Translations under genes and position numbers: made by a program
Shown: piece after piece, positions 17,750 through 24,960 of the stretch
How the letters are laid out: the number at the start of each line of letters is the position of its first letter
Position numbering within the stretch: the stretch's first letter is position 1
Source of the DNA: an uncultured SAR86 cluster bacterium
GTDB taxonomy: Bacteria; Pseudomonadota; Gammaproteobacteria; Magnimaribacterales; D2472
Reading direction: 5' to 3'
DNA: 64,000 nucleotides
Assembly (NCBI GenBank): GCA_902628925.1
Contig: CACOPA010000001.1
Span: 124,001 to 188,000 of the forward strand
Notes under the pieces: model-generated
Databases searched by the model: none
What the model was told of the DNA's origin: nothing
Seen by the model: only the letters and a program-made list of their open reading frames with translations

Positions 17750-18292
17750 TTATGTCCTTCGATTAAAAAATAAAATTATGCCTGATAATGATGTAAAAAG
17801 TGCAATGAAGGAAAAAACTTTTAGCCATAAATTATCTATGTTATCTCTTTCAACCCAGTCCATTATGTGGATGCCCCACATGAAATCCCAGATACGCCAC
17901 TGCAGAGATCTAATGGCACTTACTTCGCCTGAAAATGGATCTACATACACGTTTATTTTTTTACCTTTTTCGTTTTCAGATATAACTTTGTACAGTGGCA
18001 AATTGCGTCCCCTAAATTCAGAGCCACGAACTTCTTCATCAATCAATAAGGGTTGAATGGGAGTGAGTGTAGTTTTAAGGGAGACTATTTTTTTTGCTTC
18101 TTCTGTACTGAGCATTTTAGTTTGTTCTTTTTCACTAGGACCTTGAAGTTTGTTCTCTATCCTATATTGCTCACCACGTACGTTTTCTATTTTATTGAAT
18201 GAGAAATAAATTCCTGAGATGGTCCAAAGCAAGAGCTGAATCGAAACAACTAAACTAATGTATTTATGAAACTTCCTTAAAGTAATTTTCAT
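17750..18292 (-). CDS. PepSY-domain membrane protein
   Basis: 180 residues with two transmembrane helices (about 12-32 and 155-175) enclosing a periplasmic PepSY-like domain, the layout of PepSY-associated TM proteins found with siderophore and copper systems. Seen: LRKFHKYISLVVSIQLLLW (conserved first helix with HXY), a VDPFSGEV strand and IWDFMWGIHIMDW before the last helix. Nine bases upstream of the Met/His-rich barrel gene. May handle reduction or sensing at the membrane; role not established. Confidence 0.75.
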   Translation of the reverse strand: MKITLRKFHKYISLVVSIQLLLWTISGIYFSFNKIENVRGEQYRIENKLQGPSEKEQTKMLSTEEAKKIVSLKTTLTPIQPLLIDEEVRGSEFRGRNLPLYKVISENEKGKKINVYVDPFSGEVSAIRSLQWRIWDFMWGIHIMDWVERDNIDNLWLKVFSFIALFTSLSGIILFFNRRT

Positions 18293-18307
18293 TGCCTAGA
18301 AGACGAT

Positions 18308-18571
18308 TTACCCTTTCTTATCAAGCTTTTCAATTATCTCAATAACTTGATGAGCATAATTGCCAAGAATTGGAATAAATTCTATCTGCGCAAGAATTGC
18401 TACCAGGATTGAAACCAGTAATGTAGCGCCAACCACTGAACCCAATCCAATGGCAAGTCCCCTAAGTAAATTGTAATAAATAAACTTTATTGGGCTTGCA
18501 TGTATCTTCATAAAATTATGATCATGAAGTTCCTCTAAAGCATCTGCTAATCTTTTTTGATCATCGCTCAT
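18308..18571 (-). CDS. Small DUF5665-like membrane protein
   Basis: 87 residues from ATG 18571, which has a good ribosome-binding site (GGAGG) 5-6 bases upstream; the TTG ten codons earlier is rejected. The N-terminal helix (ALEELHDHNFMKI) precedes one or two hydrophobic segments (FIYYNLLRGLAIGLGSVVGA and TLLVSILVAILAQI) and an amphipathic tail. The FYNLLRG-GLG arrangement resembles the DUF5665 group. Function unknown. Lies between the PepSY and cupin genes with short gaps. Confidence 0.6.
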   Translation of the reverse strand: MSDDQKRLADALEELHDHNFMKIHASPIKFIYYNLLRGLAIGLGSVVGATLLVSILVAILAQIEFIPILGNYAHQVIEIIEKLDKKG

Positions 18572-18608
18572 AAGTGCCTCCGGGTACTTTTTATATAACA
18601 ACTCTTAG

Positions 18609-18974
18609 TTAAATCCAAATATCATTCTTGGCTGTAAGCTCATTTTCGATATCGCCAGTGTTTTTTACATCCCTTGGCTCTATCAACATAATGTGAGCCT
18701 CACCCTTGGCAATGGGCTTATGTTTTACTCCTTTTGGCACAACAAACATCTCACCCTTACTTAATTCAACAGTTCTGCCTTCTAATTCTATTTCAATGCT
18801 TCCTTCAATAACAATAAAGGCTTCATCGGTATCATTGTGCTCATGCCAGACAAATTCGTCTTTAATTTTTGCAAGCTTAAATTGGTAATCATTTAGTTCG
18901 GCGATAACTTTTGGAGACCAGTAATCTTTTATTGATTCAAGTTTTGACTTTAGGTTGATTTTAGATTCTGTCAT
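18609..18974 (-). CDS. Cupin-domain protein
   Basis: 121 residues from ATG 18974 (TTG 18983 considered and rejected). Both cupin motifs are present: WHEHNDTDEAFIVIEGSIEI (motif 1 with HXH and Glu) and MFVVPKGVKHKPIAKGEAHI (motif 2 with the third His). This gives a single conserved beta-barrel with a probable mononuclear metal site (His, His, Glu, His). Substrate or enzymatic role unknown. In the run with the nucleosidase-like gene upstream. Confidence 0.8.
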   Translation of the reverse strand: MTESKINLKSKLESIKDYWSPKVIAELNDYQFKLAKIKDEFVWHEHNDTDEAFIVIEGSIEIELEGRTVELSKGEMFVVPKGVKHKPIAKGEAHIMLIEPRDVKNTGDIENELTAKNDIWI

Positions 18975-18999
18975 TGGGCTCAATCACTATCAAAAAAAT

Positions 19000-19545
19000 T
19001 TACTCATATATCTCTTTGATTTTCTTAATAAAAAGCTTTTTTCCCCTAGTAACATTCTCTTTCCAGTCTTGGCTAGCATTATTATCTGCCTGGTCAGAAA
19101 TATATTTGAAACATCTGAAATCAATATGATTCATCTTGCAAATTTTTGCAATAGCATAAGCTTCCATGTCAACTATGTCGGTAATAATCTCAGGTGTATT
19201 TGTTACAAATGAATCGCCCGTTCCACAGCTAAACCCATCCCTCCCAAAGTGGATCTTAAAACTATCTTCAAATGGAGTTTCGCCGAACTTTATTCCTAAT
19301 GGACTGGCATCCATATCACGTTGAAAGAAATTTGTTGCCTCAACAAGACCCGAAATTTCTTTATTAAGGCTTCCGGCTGTTCCGTAGTTAATAATTAATT
19401 TTGGTGAATATTTTTCTATGGCTTCGATTGTTTTAATTGCAGCATTGATCTTGCCCACTCCCATATGCTCAATTTGAGGCTCATTTAAATCTTCTTTACT
19501 GAGCTCATCTTTAAGGGCGACCAAGATAATCATTGAGCAAGACAT
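19000..19545 (-). CDS. MTA/SAH-nucleosidase-like (purine nucleosidase family) protein
   Basis: 181 residues of the nucleoside-phosphorylase/nucleosidase fold. Seen: LIINYGTAGSLN (phosphate/purine loop), the RDMDASPLG segment, CGTGDSFVT, the catalytic region VDMEAYAIAKICK with Met-Glu ribose-binding pair, and FKYISDQAD, carrying the catalytic aspartate of MTA/SAH nucleosidases. It is about 45 residues shorter than typical MtnN and lacks part of the N-terminal half, so substrate specificity is uncertain. Confidence 0.75.
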   Translation of the reverse strand: MSCSMIILVALKDELSKEDLNEPQIEHMGVGKINAAIKTIEAIEKYSPKLIINYGTAGSLNKEISGLVEATNFFQRDMDASPLGIKFGETPFEDSFKIHFGRDGFSCGTGDSFVTNTPEIITDIVDMEAYAIAKICKMNHIDFRCFKYISDQADNNASQDWKENVTRGKKLFIKKIKEIYE

Positions 19546-19644
19546 AAAGTTATCAATCTAAAAGTTATTAGATTAAAAAAAGAAAAAGTTTGCACAAAGA
19601 ATCATGACCGATATGTGGCCAATCCTTTATCTAGAAATTTAAGA

Positions 19645-19692
19645 CTACTTCGCGCAACAAGTGCACTCGCAGCAACTACAACAATCACACAT
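19645..19692 (-). CDS. 15-residue cysteine-rich peptide, metallothionein-like
   Basis: ATG 19692 to TAG 19645 encodes MCDCCSCCECTCCAK, with eight cysteines in fifteen residues and only Asp, Ser, Glu, Thr, Ala and Lys besides. A TATAAT box ends exactly six bases before the ATG and a TTGTTC element lies 18 bases further upstream, so a leaderless mRNA is plausible; no Shine-Dalgarno motif is present. The gene stands alone in a 214-bp gap, next to a MerC-like gene and near metal-associated genes. Soft-metal binding is the obvious guess. Such a short frame could be chance, but the codon-by-codon cysteine density makes that unlikely. Confidence 0.55.
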   Translation of the reverse strand: MCDCCSCCECTCCAK

Positions 19693-19698
19693 GAGTGG

Positions 19699-19728
19699 AT
19701 TATAGATTAAATTAAGTAGATTGAACAA
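19699..19728 (-). promoter_or_regulatory. Sigma70-type promoter of the cysteine-rich peptide gene
   Basis: TTGTTC (19728-19723), an 18-base spacer, then TATAAT (19704-19699). Six bases separate the -10 box from ATG 19692, so transcription would begin at or next to the start codon. Confidence 0.5.
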
Positions 19729-19759
19729 TCCTAAAATTGGTAGGGATTACAATGCTGGA

Positions 19760-20170
19760 TTATGCTGGTTCTTTGTGACAGTCCGCACACTCTAGTCTTT
19801 TGCAGGTTTGAAAGTTTTGGTAGTGTGCAAAAACTAATAACAGAGATCCAAGAAGCGTAATGGCTTGTTCACCTAGCTCACCCAACAATCTCTCTCCCAT
19901 AATTACAGCAGCAACCAATGCGATAATTCCAATTGTTGCTGCAGGAAAAAAAGAGGTGGTTTTATGATTTTTATACCCAATGTACAGGGCGATGATACTC
20001 ACAGGAACAACAATAAATATTAATAGCCTATGAATAAATTCATTATCGATGGTAATGGATAAAAATCCTGCTGAAAGTATTACAAATGACGGCATAAATA
20101 AACAATGGATTGCACATGCTAGAGAAACTGTTATTGCGATCTTATCTGTGCGTTTTTGAGTTTTTTGCAT
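19760..20170 (-). CDS. MerC-domain membrane protein
   Basis: 136 residues from ATG 20170; a TTG 18 bases earlier is possible. Four transmembrane helices. The MerC signature is visible as DKIAITVSLACAIHCLFMP (Cys-Ala-Ile-His-Cys in helix 1), and the C-terminus carries CKRLECADCH, a second cysteine group. MerC proteins take up Hg(II), but most MerC-like proteins outside mer operons have no proven mercury role and may move other metals. No mer genes are nearby. Fifteen bases downstream of the DUF6607 stop, likely an operon. Confidence 0.75.
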   Translation of the reverse strand: MQKTQKRTDKIAITVSLACAIHCLFMPSFVILSAGFLSITIDNEFIHRLLIFIVVPVSIIALYIGYKNHKTTSFFPAATIGIIALVAAVIMGERLLGELGEQAITLLGSLLLVFAHYQNFQTCKRLECADCHKEPA

Positions 20171-20184
20171 TAAAATTTGCCTAA

Positions 20185-21255
20185 TCAATAACCTCTTTCT
20201 TTCGAACTATGTTGCTCAATTATAAGCTCAATATCATCAATGGACTCTAGATCTCCATCTCTGTAATTATTCGCAAGCAAAAATAATTTCAAAAATAAAC
20301 TGCTTCCGTTTACATTTGATAAAATTTTGATCTTTTTGGATTTGATTTTTTGATTCCAAACCTCTCTTACTTTATCCCAAAAATTTGAAGTTTCGTCCCA
20401 ATATAAGTATCCGGCAGACCAATCAAAATCTTTTATTCTTTGGTATCTTGCAATACCAATTTCTTTTGCAACAACCTCACTGTCTATTGTTACTTTATTA
20501 TTATTCTGCTCATGAACCCATCCGGTTGGAGTAATAGTATGAATGTTTGTGCCAATAATTAAGTCATAGTCATTTCTTATGGATGCCTCTCTTCTTGGTA
20601 AAGGTCTTTTAGTTTCATTGCTGGTCCACGACGAGGAGTTAGGCAGGTGCTTCCAAGCACCGAAGCCCTCATATCTAGGAGAATCATCAACTTGGTAAAC
20701 AGTTTGCGTCCAAGTTCCTCGTCTCTTTGTCCAAGGAAGACTTTGCTTTTCCCAGGTGTTATTTCCAATAAATGTGCTGACGTATGCATCTTGATATGTC
20801 CAGTCTTGCCTCCAATGCTTCATAACCATGGGCTCAGAAATAGTGCCATCCTCTTTTTCAAAAAACATTACCATTATGTGCTGAAGTGCTATAAAGTTTT
20901 TCTTATCTTCCACCACTATTACAAATTCTGTGCCCCATGATTGATAAGGTTTTGCAGGCATATAATTCTCAACAAAACCCATTGTCTCCATAAAGTCAAA
21001 ATTTACTTTGTATTCTCCCTGCATGGCTAGAATAGCAAGCCTATCTTTTTCAAACTTAGTTAAATTTTTATCTTGAATTTTTTGCCAAAAAGGGCTTCGA
21101 GTATTGTCCAAACTGACATTGGGACCTGAAGAAGTACCTCCTCTTGGAGTCATAAGATCAGGGTCATTTAGCTGAGTCCAACCAAAAACATAATTACTTT
21201 GGTTAGCGTGGGCAAATTGACTTAACAACAATAATGTAATTAACACGAATTTCAT
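20185..21255 (-). CDS. DUF6607-family exported protein
   Basis: 356 residues with a Sec signal peptide (VLITLLLLSQFAHA). The body is rich in Trp and Tyr with long conserved-looking segments such as QHIMVMFFEKEDGTISEP, MKHWRQDWTYQDAY and WTQTVYQVDDSPRYEG, which I associate with DUF6607, a family often near TonB-dependent receptors or metal genes. Function unknown. Upstream of and probably cotranscribed with the MerC-like gene; divergent from the pseudoazurin gene across a 76-bp A+T-rich gap. Confidence 0.65.
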   Translation of the reverse strand: MKFVLITLLLLSQFAHANQSNYVFGWTQLNDPDLMTPRGGTSSGPNVSLDNTRSPFWQKIQDKNLTKFEKDRLAILAMQGEYKVNFDFMETMGFVENYMPAKPYQSWGTEFVIVVEDKKNFIALQHIMVMFFEKEDGTISEPMVMKHWRQDWTYQDAYVSTFIGNNTWEKQSLPWTKRRGTWTQTVYQVDDSPRYEGFGAWKHLPNSSSWTSNETKRPLPRREASIRNDYDLIIGTNIHTITPTGWVHEQNNNKVTIDSEVVAKEIGIARYQRIKDFDWSAGYLYWDETSNFWDKVREVWNQKIKSKKIKILSNVNGSSLFLKLFLLANNYRDGDLESIDDIELIIEQHSSKERGY

Positions 21256-21319
21256 AAATTTTTAACTCTAAGGTAGATAATTATATAAATATAAATTATA
21301 ATATAATATTAACTTCATT

Positions 21320-21325
21320 TATAAT
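21320..21325 (+). promoter_or_regulatory. TATAAT -10 box six bases before the pseudoazurin ATG
   Basis: TATAAT, six bases (ACTAGA), then ATG 21332. Suggests a leaderless pseudoazurin-aox transcript. No clear NsrR- or FNR-type palindrome was found in the A+T-rich gap. Confidence 0.45.
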
Positions 21326-21331
21326 ACTAGA

Positions 21332-21769
21332 ATGCGTAATTTAACTTTTTTATTTATTTTTGTAACGTTATCTGTAAGTGGTGAAAACTTTAACATAAAA
21401 ATGGTAAATACAGATTCATCTGGGCAAATTATGGTTTTCGATCCACCTTTCTTAAGGGTAAATGTTGGTGATACTGTGACCTTTATACCATCCGATGCTC
21501 TTCATAATTCTAAATCTGTTTTAAATTTAATACCGTCTACAGCTGCCCCATGGGAAGGAGCCATGGACGAAAAAATAACTGTTGAGTTTAATGTCGAAGG
21601 CATATACGTATATCAGTGTACCCCTCATATAGCCCTTGGAATGATTGGAGTGATTCAAGTCGGAAATCCTGTAAATCTTCCGGAAATTAATGAAAATATA
21701 TCATCTCTTGAGTCTTTGATTGCGATCAATAAGGAGAGGGTAAAAACTTATTTATCTAAAATTAACTAA
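21332..21769 (+). CDS. Pseudoazurin-like blue copper protein
   Basis: Type-1 copper electron carrier exported to the periplasm. 145 residues: signal peptide (about 1-17), then a cupredoxin domain with copper ligands His59 (ALHNSKS), Cys96 and His99 (YQCTPHIALGMIG) and Met104, in the order and spacing of pseudoazurin/plastocyanin. The region SSGQIMVFDPPFLRVNVGDTV is typical of pseudoazurin. A roughly 35-residue helical tail follows the domain. The stop overlaps the alternative-oxidase start (TAATG), so the two are cotranslated. Confidence 0.88.
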   Translation: MRNLTFLFIFVTLSVSGENFNIKMVNTDSSGQIMVFDPPFLRVNVGDTVTFIPSDALHNSKSVLNLIPSTAAPWEGAMDEKITVEFNVEGIYVYQCTPHIALGMIGVIQVGNPVNLPEINENISSLESLIAINKERVKTYLSKIN

Positions 21770-22425
21770 TGACCAAACCAAGAAACTTTTCTGATTACTT
21801 CGCTCTATCTATGACTAAATTTTTTAGGCTAATAGCAGATACATTTTTTGCAAAAAGATATGGGCACAGAGCCGTTGTGCTTGAAACTATTGCTGGTGTT
21901 CCAGGGATGGTTGCGGGAATGATCATTCATCTGAGAAGCTTAAGACATATGAAGACTGGATATGGATCCAGAATTAGAGAGATGCTTGCTGAAGCAGAGA
22001 ATGAAAGAATGCACTTAATGTTTTTTGTAGAAATTGCTAAACCAAATACTTTTGAAAGGCTTTTAGTCCTTTCAGCTCAAGGTTTTTTTATGACCTTTTA
22101 TTTTTTTATGTATATCTTTTTCCCAAAAACCTCACACAGAATGATAGGTTACTTTGAGGACGAAGCTGTAAAAAGTTATACAGAATATCTCGATCAGGTT
22201 GAAAATGGTACAACTTTAAATATTAATGCTCCTAAACTTGCCATTGAATATTACGGCTTGTCAGATAAGGCAAAACTGTCGGATTTAATAAGGTGTGTAA
22301 GGGCTGATGAAATGCATCATTCTGGAGTAAATCACAGTTACGCTGATGACTTTGATAATATAAAGAACAGTTCCAAAAGAAAAGATTCGGCTATCGAAGA
22401 TAGCGAACAAAAAAAAATCGCTTGA
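21769..22425 (+). CDS. aox: Alternative oxidase (cyanide-insensitive quinol oxidase)
   Basis: Membrane-associated di-iron ubiquinol:oxygen oxidoreductase that bypasses the cytochrome chain without pumping protons. 218 residues. Di-iron ligands are all visible: Glu39 in VLETIAGVPG, EXXH at 79-82 (AENERMH), Glu in GYFEDEAV at about 130-132, and EXXH at 181-184 (RADEMHH). Two hydrophobic membrane-binding helices lie between (HLMFFVEIA region and GFFMTFYFFMYIFF). Bacterial AOX genes are patchy in occurrence and often stand alone; the overlap with a pseudoazurin gene is unusual. Convergent with the NTF2-like gene. Confidence 0.9.
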   Translation: MTKPRNFSDYFALSMTKFFRLIADTFFAKRYGHRAVVLETIAGVPGMVAGMIIHLRSLRHMKTGYGSRIREMLAEAENERMHLMFFVEIAKPNTFERLLVLSAQGFFMTFYFFMYIFFPKTSHRMIGYFEDEAVKSYTEYLDQVENGTTLNINAPKLAIEYYGLSDKAKLSDLIRCVRADEMHHSGVNHSYADDFDNIKNSSKRKDSAIEDSEQKKIA

Positions 22426-22437
22426 CGAAAAGCTCTG

Positions 22438-22806
22438 TTATTCGCTCTCAACGTTGAAGAGTTTCGTGTAAATCTGCCAATTACCCTCTTCTTTTATGAA
22501 AGAGAGTGTGTCCAAGAACGTGATTCCTAGATACTTATCTCTCACTTTCACAAAAGCTGTTGTCCCCTCTACCTCGCATGCAAGAATTTCAAAAACAACA
22601 TTCTCACCTTTTTCTTTTGGTGAAGGTTGTTGTGATGCAACAAACTCTGCAAAATCATCTGTAGACATTTGCATAAAATCCCCATGCAAGTAACCAACTA
22701 CTTTTCCATTGCTATGAAATACCTGCTTTACTTTGTTAGGATCAGATAAATCCATGCTATCAATATAAAGCTGGACCATATTTTCGATTTGTTCTTTGTC
22801 GCTCAT
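22438..22806 (-). CDS. NTF2-like (putative lumazine-binding-type) protein
   Basis: 122-residue cone-shaped alpha+beta protein of the SnoaL/NTF2-like superfamily, most like the Lumazine_bd_2 group: ENMVQLYIDSMDLSDPNKVKQ helix, then VFHSNGKVVGY, FVASQQPSP and the final strands KYLGITFLDTLSFIKEE and GNWQIYTKLF. No signal peptide. A role in ligand binding or small-molecule chemistry is possible but not determined. First of a run of small minus-strand genes towards glmS. Confidence 0.7.
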   Translation of the reverse strand: MSDKEQIENMVQLYIDSMDLSDPNKVKQVFHSNGKVVGYLHGDFMQMSTDDFAEFVASQQPSPKEKGENVVFEILACEVEGTTAFVKVRDKYLGITFLDTLSFIKEEGNWQIYTKLFNVESE

Positions 22807-22842
22807 AATCTGCTCCTAAATATGTTTGATAATTGTATTATT

Positions 22843-23304
22843 TTATTTATCTGCATATAGGGTTAGTGAGCCGACCTTTGCTGCAATAGAATTTGGAACT
22901 AACATTGTTAAAGCATAGTGAGATACTTTCCATTCACCATTTATATGCTCAACGACGCCTGTCCCTCTACAATGTCCCAACTTTTCATTAAACAAAATCT
23001 CATCAAACCAACGTGTGTTGCCATCCCCTTCCCAGTTACGCTCTATTACTGAATAAGTCCATCCATGACCATCTGAAAATGCTGGCTTAGCATAAGCTTT
23101 AAATTCCTCTATAGTCCATCGCTCAGTTTTATCTGTGCCCAAAAACACAGCATTATTACTGTAGCGATCAAAGTAAGACTCAAAATTTCCTGTATGTGCA
23201 TCTTGATGAAGACCATCAACCAGGTTATCTAATTTTTCAAAAGCCCAACCACTATGAGACAAAACCAAAAAAATTATTAGCGTTATGTTTTTCAAAAAGT
23301 GCAA
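22843..23304 (-). CDS. Exported SnoaL/NTF2-like protein
   Basis: About 153 residues; start TTG 23304 or TTG 23295, since no ATG fits. The N-terminus is a signal peptide (ITLIIFLVLSHSGWA). The domain shows DGLHQDAHTGNFESYFDRYS, AVFLGTDKTERWTIEEFKAY and GDGNTRWFDEIL, the pattern of SnoaL_3-like proteins. The predicted start lies within two bases of the upstream gene's stop, so it is coupled to it. Function unknown. Confidence 0.65.
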   Translation of the reverse strand: MHFLKNITLIIFLVLSHSGWAFEKLDNLVDGLHQDAHTGNFESYFDRYSNNAVFLGTDKTERWTIEEFKAYAKPAFSDGHGWTYSVIERNWEGDGNTRWFDEILFNEKLGHCRGTGVVEHINGEWKVSHYALTMLVPNSIAAKVGSLTLYADK

Positions 23305-23305
23305 A

Positions 23306-23716
23306 TTATGATTCTTTATTTGGATTCCAAATTACAAGGTTTTTTGTTTTGAGCCTATTTGTAATTAACTTATACCTTGACTGCTCTTCTTTCCATTCCT
23401 TTAACCAGTTAGCACCATCTCTTTCCGCATCAACAAATATTGCGTTTGTGAAGGCTAGAGGTAATATTACTGAGACGTGAATGACGATACTTATAACCGT
23501 ATTGTAATTAAAAAATCCAAGATAATTCGCTGCCAAGAATCCAAAAAATATACTCCATACTACGAACAACACCAACATAAAATAAGTCTGTAAGCTTGGA
23601 TCAGGTATATACTTTAATGGATTAAATCTAACATCCATCACTCTTCTCCATCCACTAACAAGTTTCATTACAGTTCTTCTGAATAAGCTTGGTTTTTTCA
23701 TATTTGGTTTTATCAT
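23306..23716 (-). CDS. Hypothetical inner-membrane protein
   Basis: 136 residues with a basic N-terminal helix (KKPSLFRRTVMKLVSGWRR), two transmembrane segments (YFMLVLFVVWSIFFGFLAA and NTVISIVIHVSVILPLAF) and a charged cytoplasmic tail with WLKEWKEEQSRYK. No family recognised. The ATG overlaps the stop of a 33-codon gene (ATGA) and its own stop abuts the SnoaL-like gene, so three small genes form one unit. Confidence 0.55.
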   Translation of the reverse strand: MIKPNMKKPSLFRRTVMKLVSGWRRVMDVRFNPLKYIPDPSLQTYFMLVLFVVWSIFFGFLAANYLGFFNYNTVISIVIHVSVILPLAFTNAIFVDAERDGANWLKEWKEEQSRYKLITNRLKTKNLVIWNPNKES

Positions 23717-23814
23717 CTTTTTCTACTATTAAATCTTATGAACTCTTTAGTCACATGCATGCCAACAGTAATCCATGTCACTGCGAGCAAACTCCAAAAC
23801 AATATTTCAATCAT
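23713..23814 (-). CDS. 33-residue single-helix membrane protein
   Basis: Short frame MIEILFWSLLAVTWITVGMH followed by a basic tail (TKEFIRFNSRKR). One transmembrane helix with an inside-positive tail is predicted. A TATAAA box ends exactly six bases before the ATG (leaderless layout), and its TGA overlaps the ATG of the next membrane-protein gene. Too short for family assignment; the overlap and promoter support it as real. Confidence 0.5.
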   Translation of the reverse strand: MIEILFWSLLAVTWITVGMHVTKEFIRFNSRKR

Positions 23815-23820
23815 AAAAAT

Positions 23821-23826
23821 TTTATA
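23821..23826 (-). promoter_or_regulatory. TATAAA -10 box six bases before the 33-codon gene
   Basis: TATAAA, six bases, ATG 23814, the same spacing as seen upstream of the cysteine-rich, pseudoazurin, def and fmt genes. Confidence 0.35.
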
Positions 23827-23876
23827 ATTTAATGTAAATAAAAAATCATGGCTAAGTATCTCGTCATGCAATAAAC

Positions 23877-24263
23877 TTAACCCTTAAAAAACCCACCTAC
23901 GAATCCTCTCAAATCTGCGTTCCAGTCGACTAATTTTTCCTTCATATCTGATTTAATATCGCCTAAAACAATAAATTGTTTTATTTCAAAGTGCTCTGGA
24001 AATTCTTTAACTAGATGGCTTGCGGAATGATTTTCTAGTCTTAGTTTGGCAGCATCACTATCCTCAAACATTTCAATTAAGGTTGCTGACCTTTCATCCT
24101 CAGATAGAAACCATTCAAATCTTATGGTTTTAGGTTCGGCACAATTGAAAACATAAGGAGAAGAATTTTCTCTCATAAACTTTTTAACCTCATCTACGCT
24201 CTTGATCAGCCCCAACTCAAAAATGTAAGTTATTATTGGATTTTGCTTATTTAGTTCGCTCAT
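23877..24263 (-). CDS. ABM-like ferredoxin-fold hypothetical protein
   Basis: 128 residues with a dimeric alpha+beta-barrel pattern: IITYIFELGLIKSVDEVKKF, TIRFEWFLSEDERSATLIEM and FEDSDAAKLRLENHSASHLV, resembling antibiotic-biosynthesis-monooxygenase domain proteins but without an assignable active site. No signal peptide. Isolated by 60-bp and 21-bp gaps in a run of small minus-strand genes. Confidence 0.55.
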   Translation of the reverse strand: MSELNKQNPIITYIFELGLIKSVDEVKKFMRENSSPYVFNCAEPKTIRFEWFLSEDERSATLIEMFEDSDAAKLRLENHSASHLVKEFPEHFEIKQFIVLGDIKSDMKEKLVDWNADLRGFVGGFFKG

Positions 24264-24284
24264 CTTTTTTTGAATCTATTGAAT

Positions 24285-24632
24285 TTAGCCACCACCCTCC
24301 ATTCTTGACATACCATACTCAACAAATCCTTTTGCTAGATTAAGATAATCTCCTGGTATACCCCTGCCCTCTAAGTCATCTTCAGTTAATGACTTTTCGA
24401 TTTCACACATAATATTGATTTGTTTGGCAGCTAGCTCTTCATCTTCGAAAAGATCATGTGGGTCATCTGACGGAGAACATTCCTCACAAATAATAAAAAC
24501 AAAATCATCAGCTATGGTTTCGCCATAATCCCATTTTTGTGGTCCAACAGTCTCGCTTGCTGGAACACCTGCCCCTATAACAATTTGATTAAACGTATCT
24601 AGTACAAAATTTTTAGTTAGGTCATTTCCCAT
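24285..24632 (-). CDS. Acidic hypothetical protein
   Basis: 115 residues, strongly acidic (many Asp/Glu, for example CSPSDDPHDLFEDEELAAKQ), with three cysteines and no signal or membrane segment. ATG 24632 is preceded by GGAGT at good distance. No family recognised; possibly an inhibitor-like or protein-binding protein, but this is only a guess from charge. Confidence 0.5.
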   Translation of the reverse strand: MGNDLTKNFVLDTFNQIVIGAGVPASETVGPQKWDYGETIADDFVFIICEECSPSDDPHDLFEDEELAAKQINIMCEIEKSLTEDDLEGRGIPGDYLNLAKGFVEYGMSRMEGGG

Positions 24633-24666
24633 TTTTACTCCTTTAAATTAATTTACTGATTTAATA

Positions 24667-24954
24667 TTAAGTTATTAGCTTAGGTATTATTCCTAGTTGA
24701 GCAAGAATACCAAAGATAATTAACAATATGACACTGAAAAGTATTGTAATATTCTTTTTTTGAATCCATTCAAACGAGTCATCTATAAATTTTCTTATCC
24801 ATTTGTCAACTTTATCCATCCATTTAATAGCTTTTCTTGTCCACTTCTCAGAGACATCAATTAATAATAGTGAAAATGCTGCAACGATAAGCCACACAAA
24901 ACCATTAAGAGTCATGTCAATAATCCAGCCGACTACTACCCAATTTATTTCCAT
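24667..24954 (-). CDS. Hypothetical two-helix membrane protein
   Basis: 95 residues. Two hydrophobic helices (MTLNGFVWLIVAAFSLLLI at about 14-32 and ITILFSVILLIIFGILAQLG at about 69-88) flank an amphipathic Trp/Lys-rich repeat (KWTRKAIKWMDKVDKWIRKF). Starts 7 bases from the end of the last glmS-like site (24961-25000), so it may be the first gene beyond the cassette array or part of an older insertion. No family recognised. Confidence 0.5.
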   Translation of the reverse strand: MEINWVVVGWIIDMTLNGFVWLIVAAFSLLLIDVSEKWTRKAIKWMDKVDKWIRKFIDDSFEWIQKKNITILFSVILLIIFGILAQLGIIPKLIT

Positions 24955-24960
24955 TGTTAT

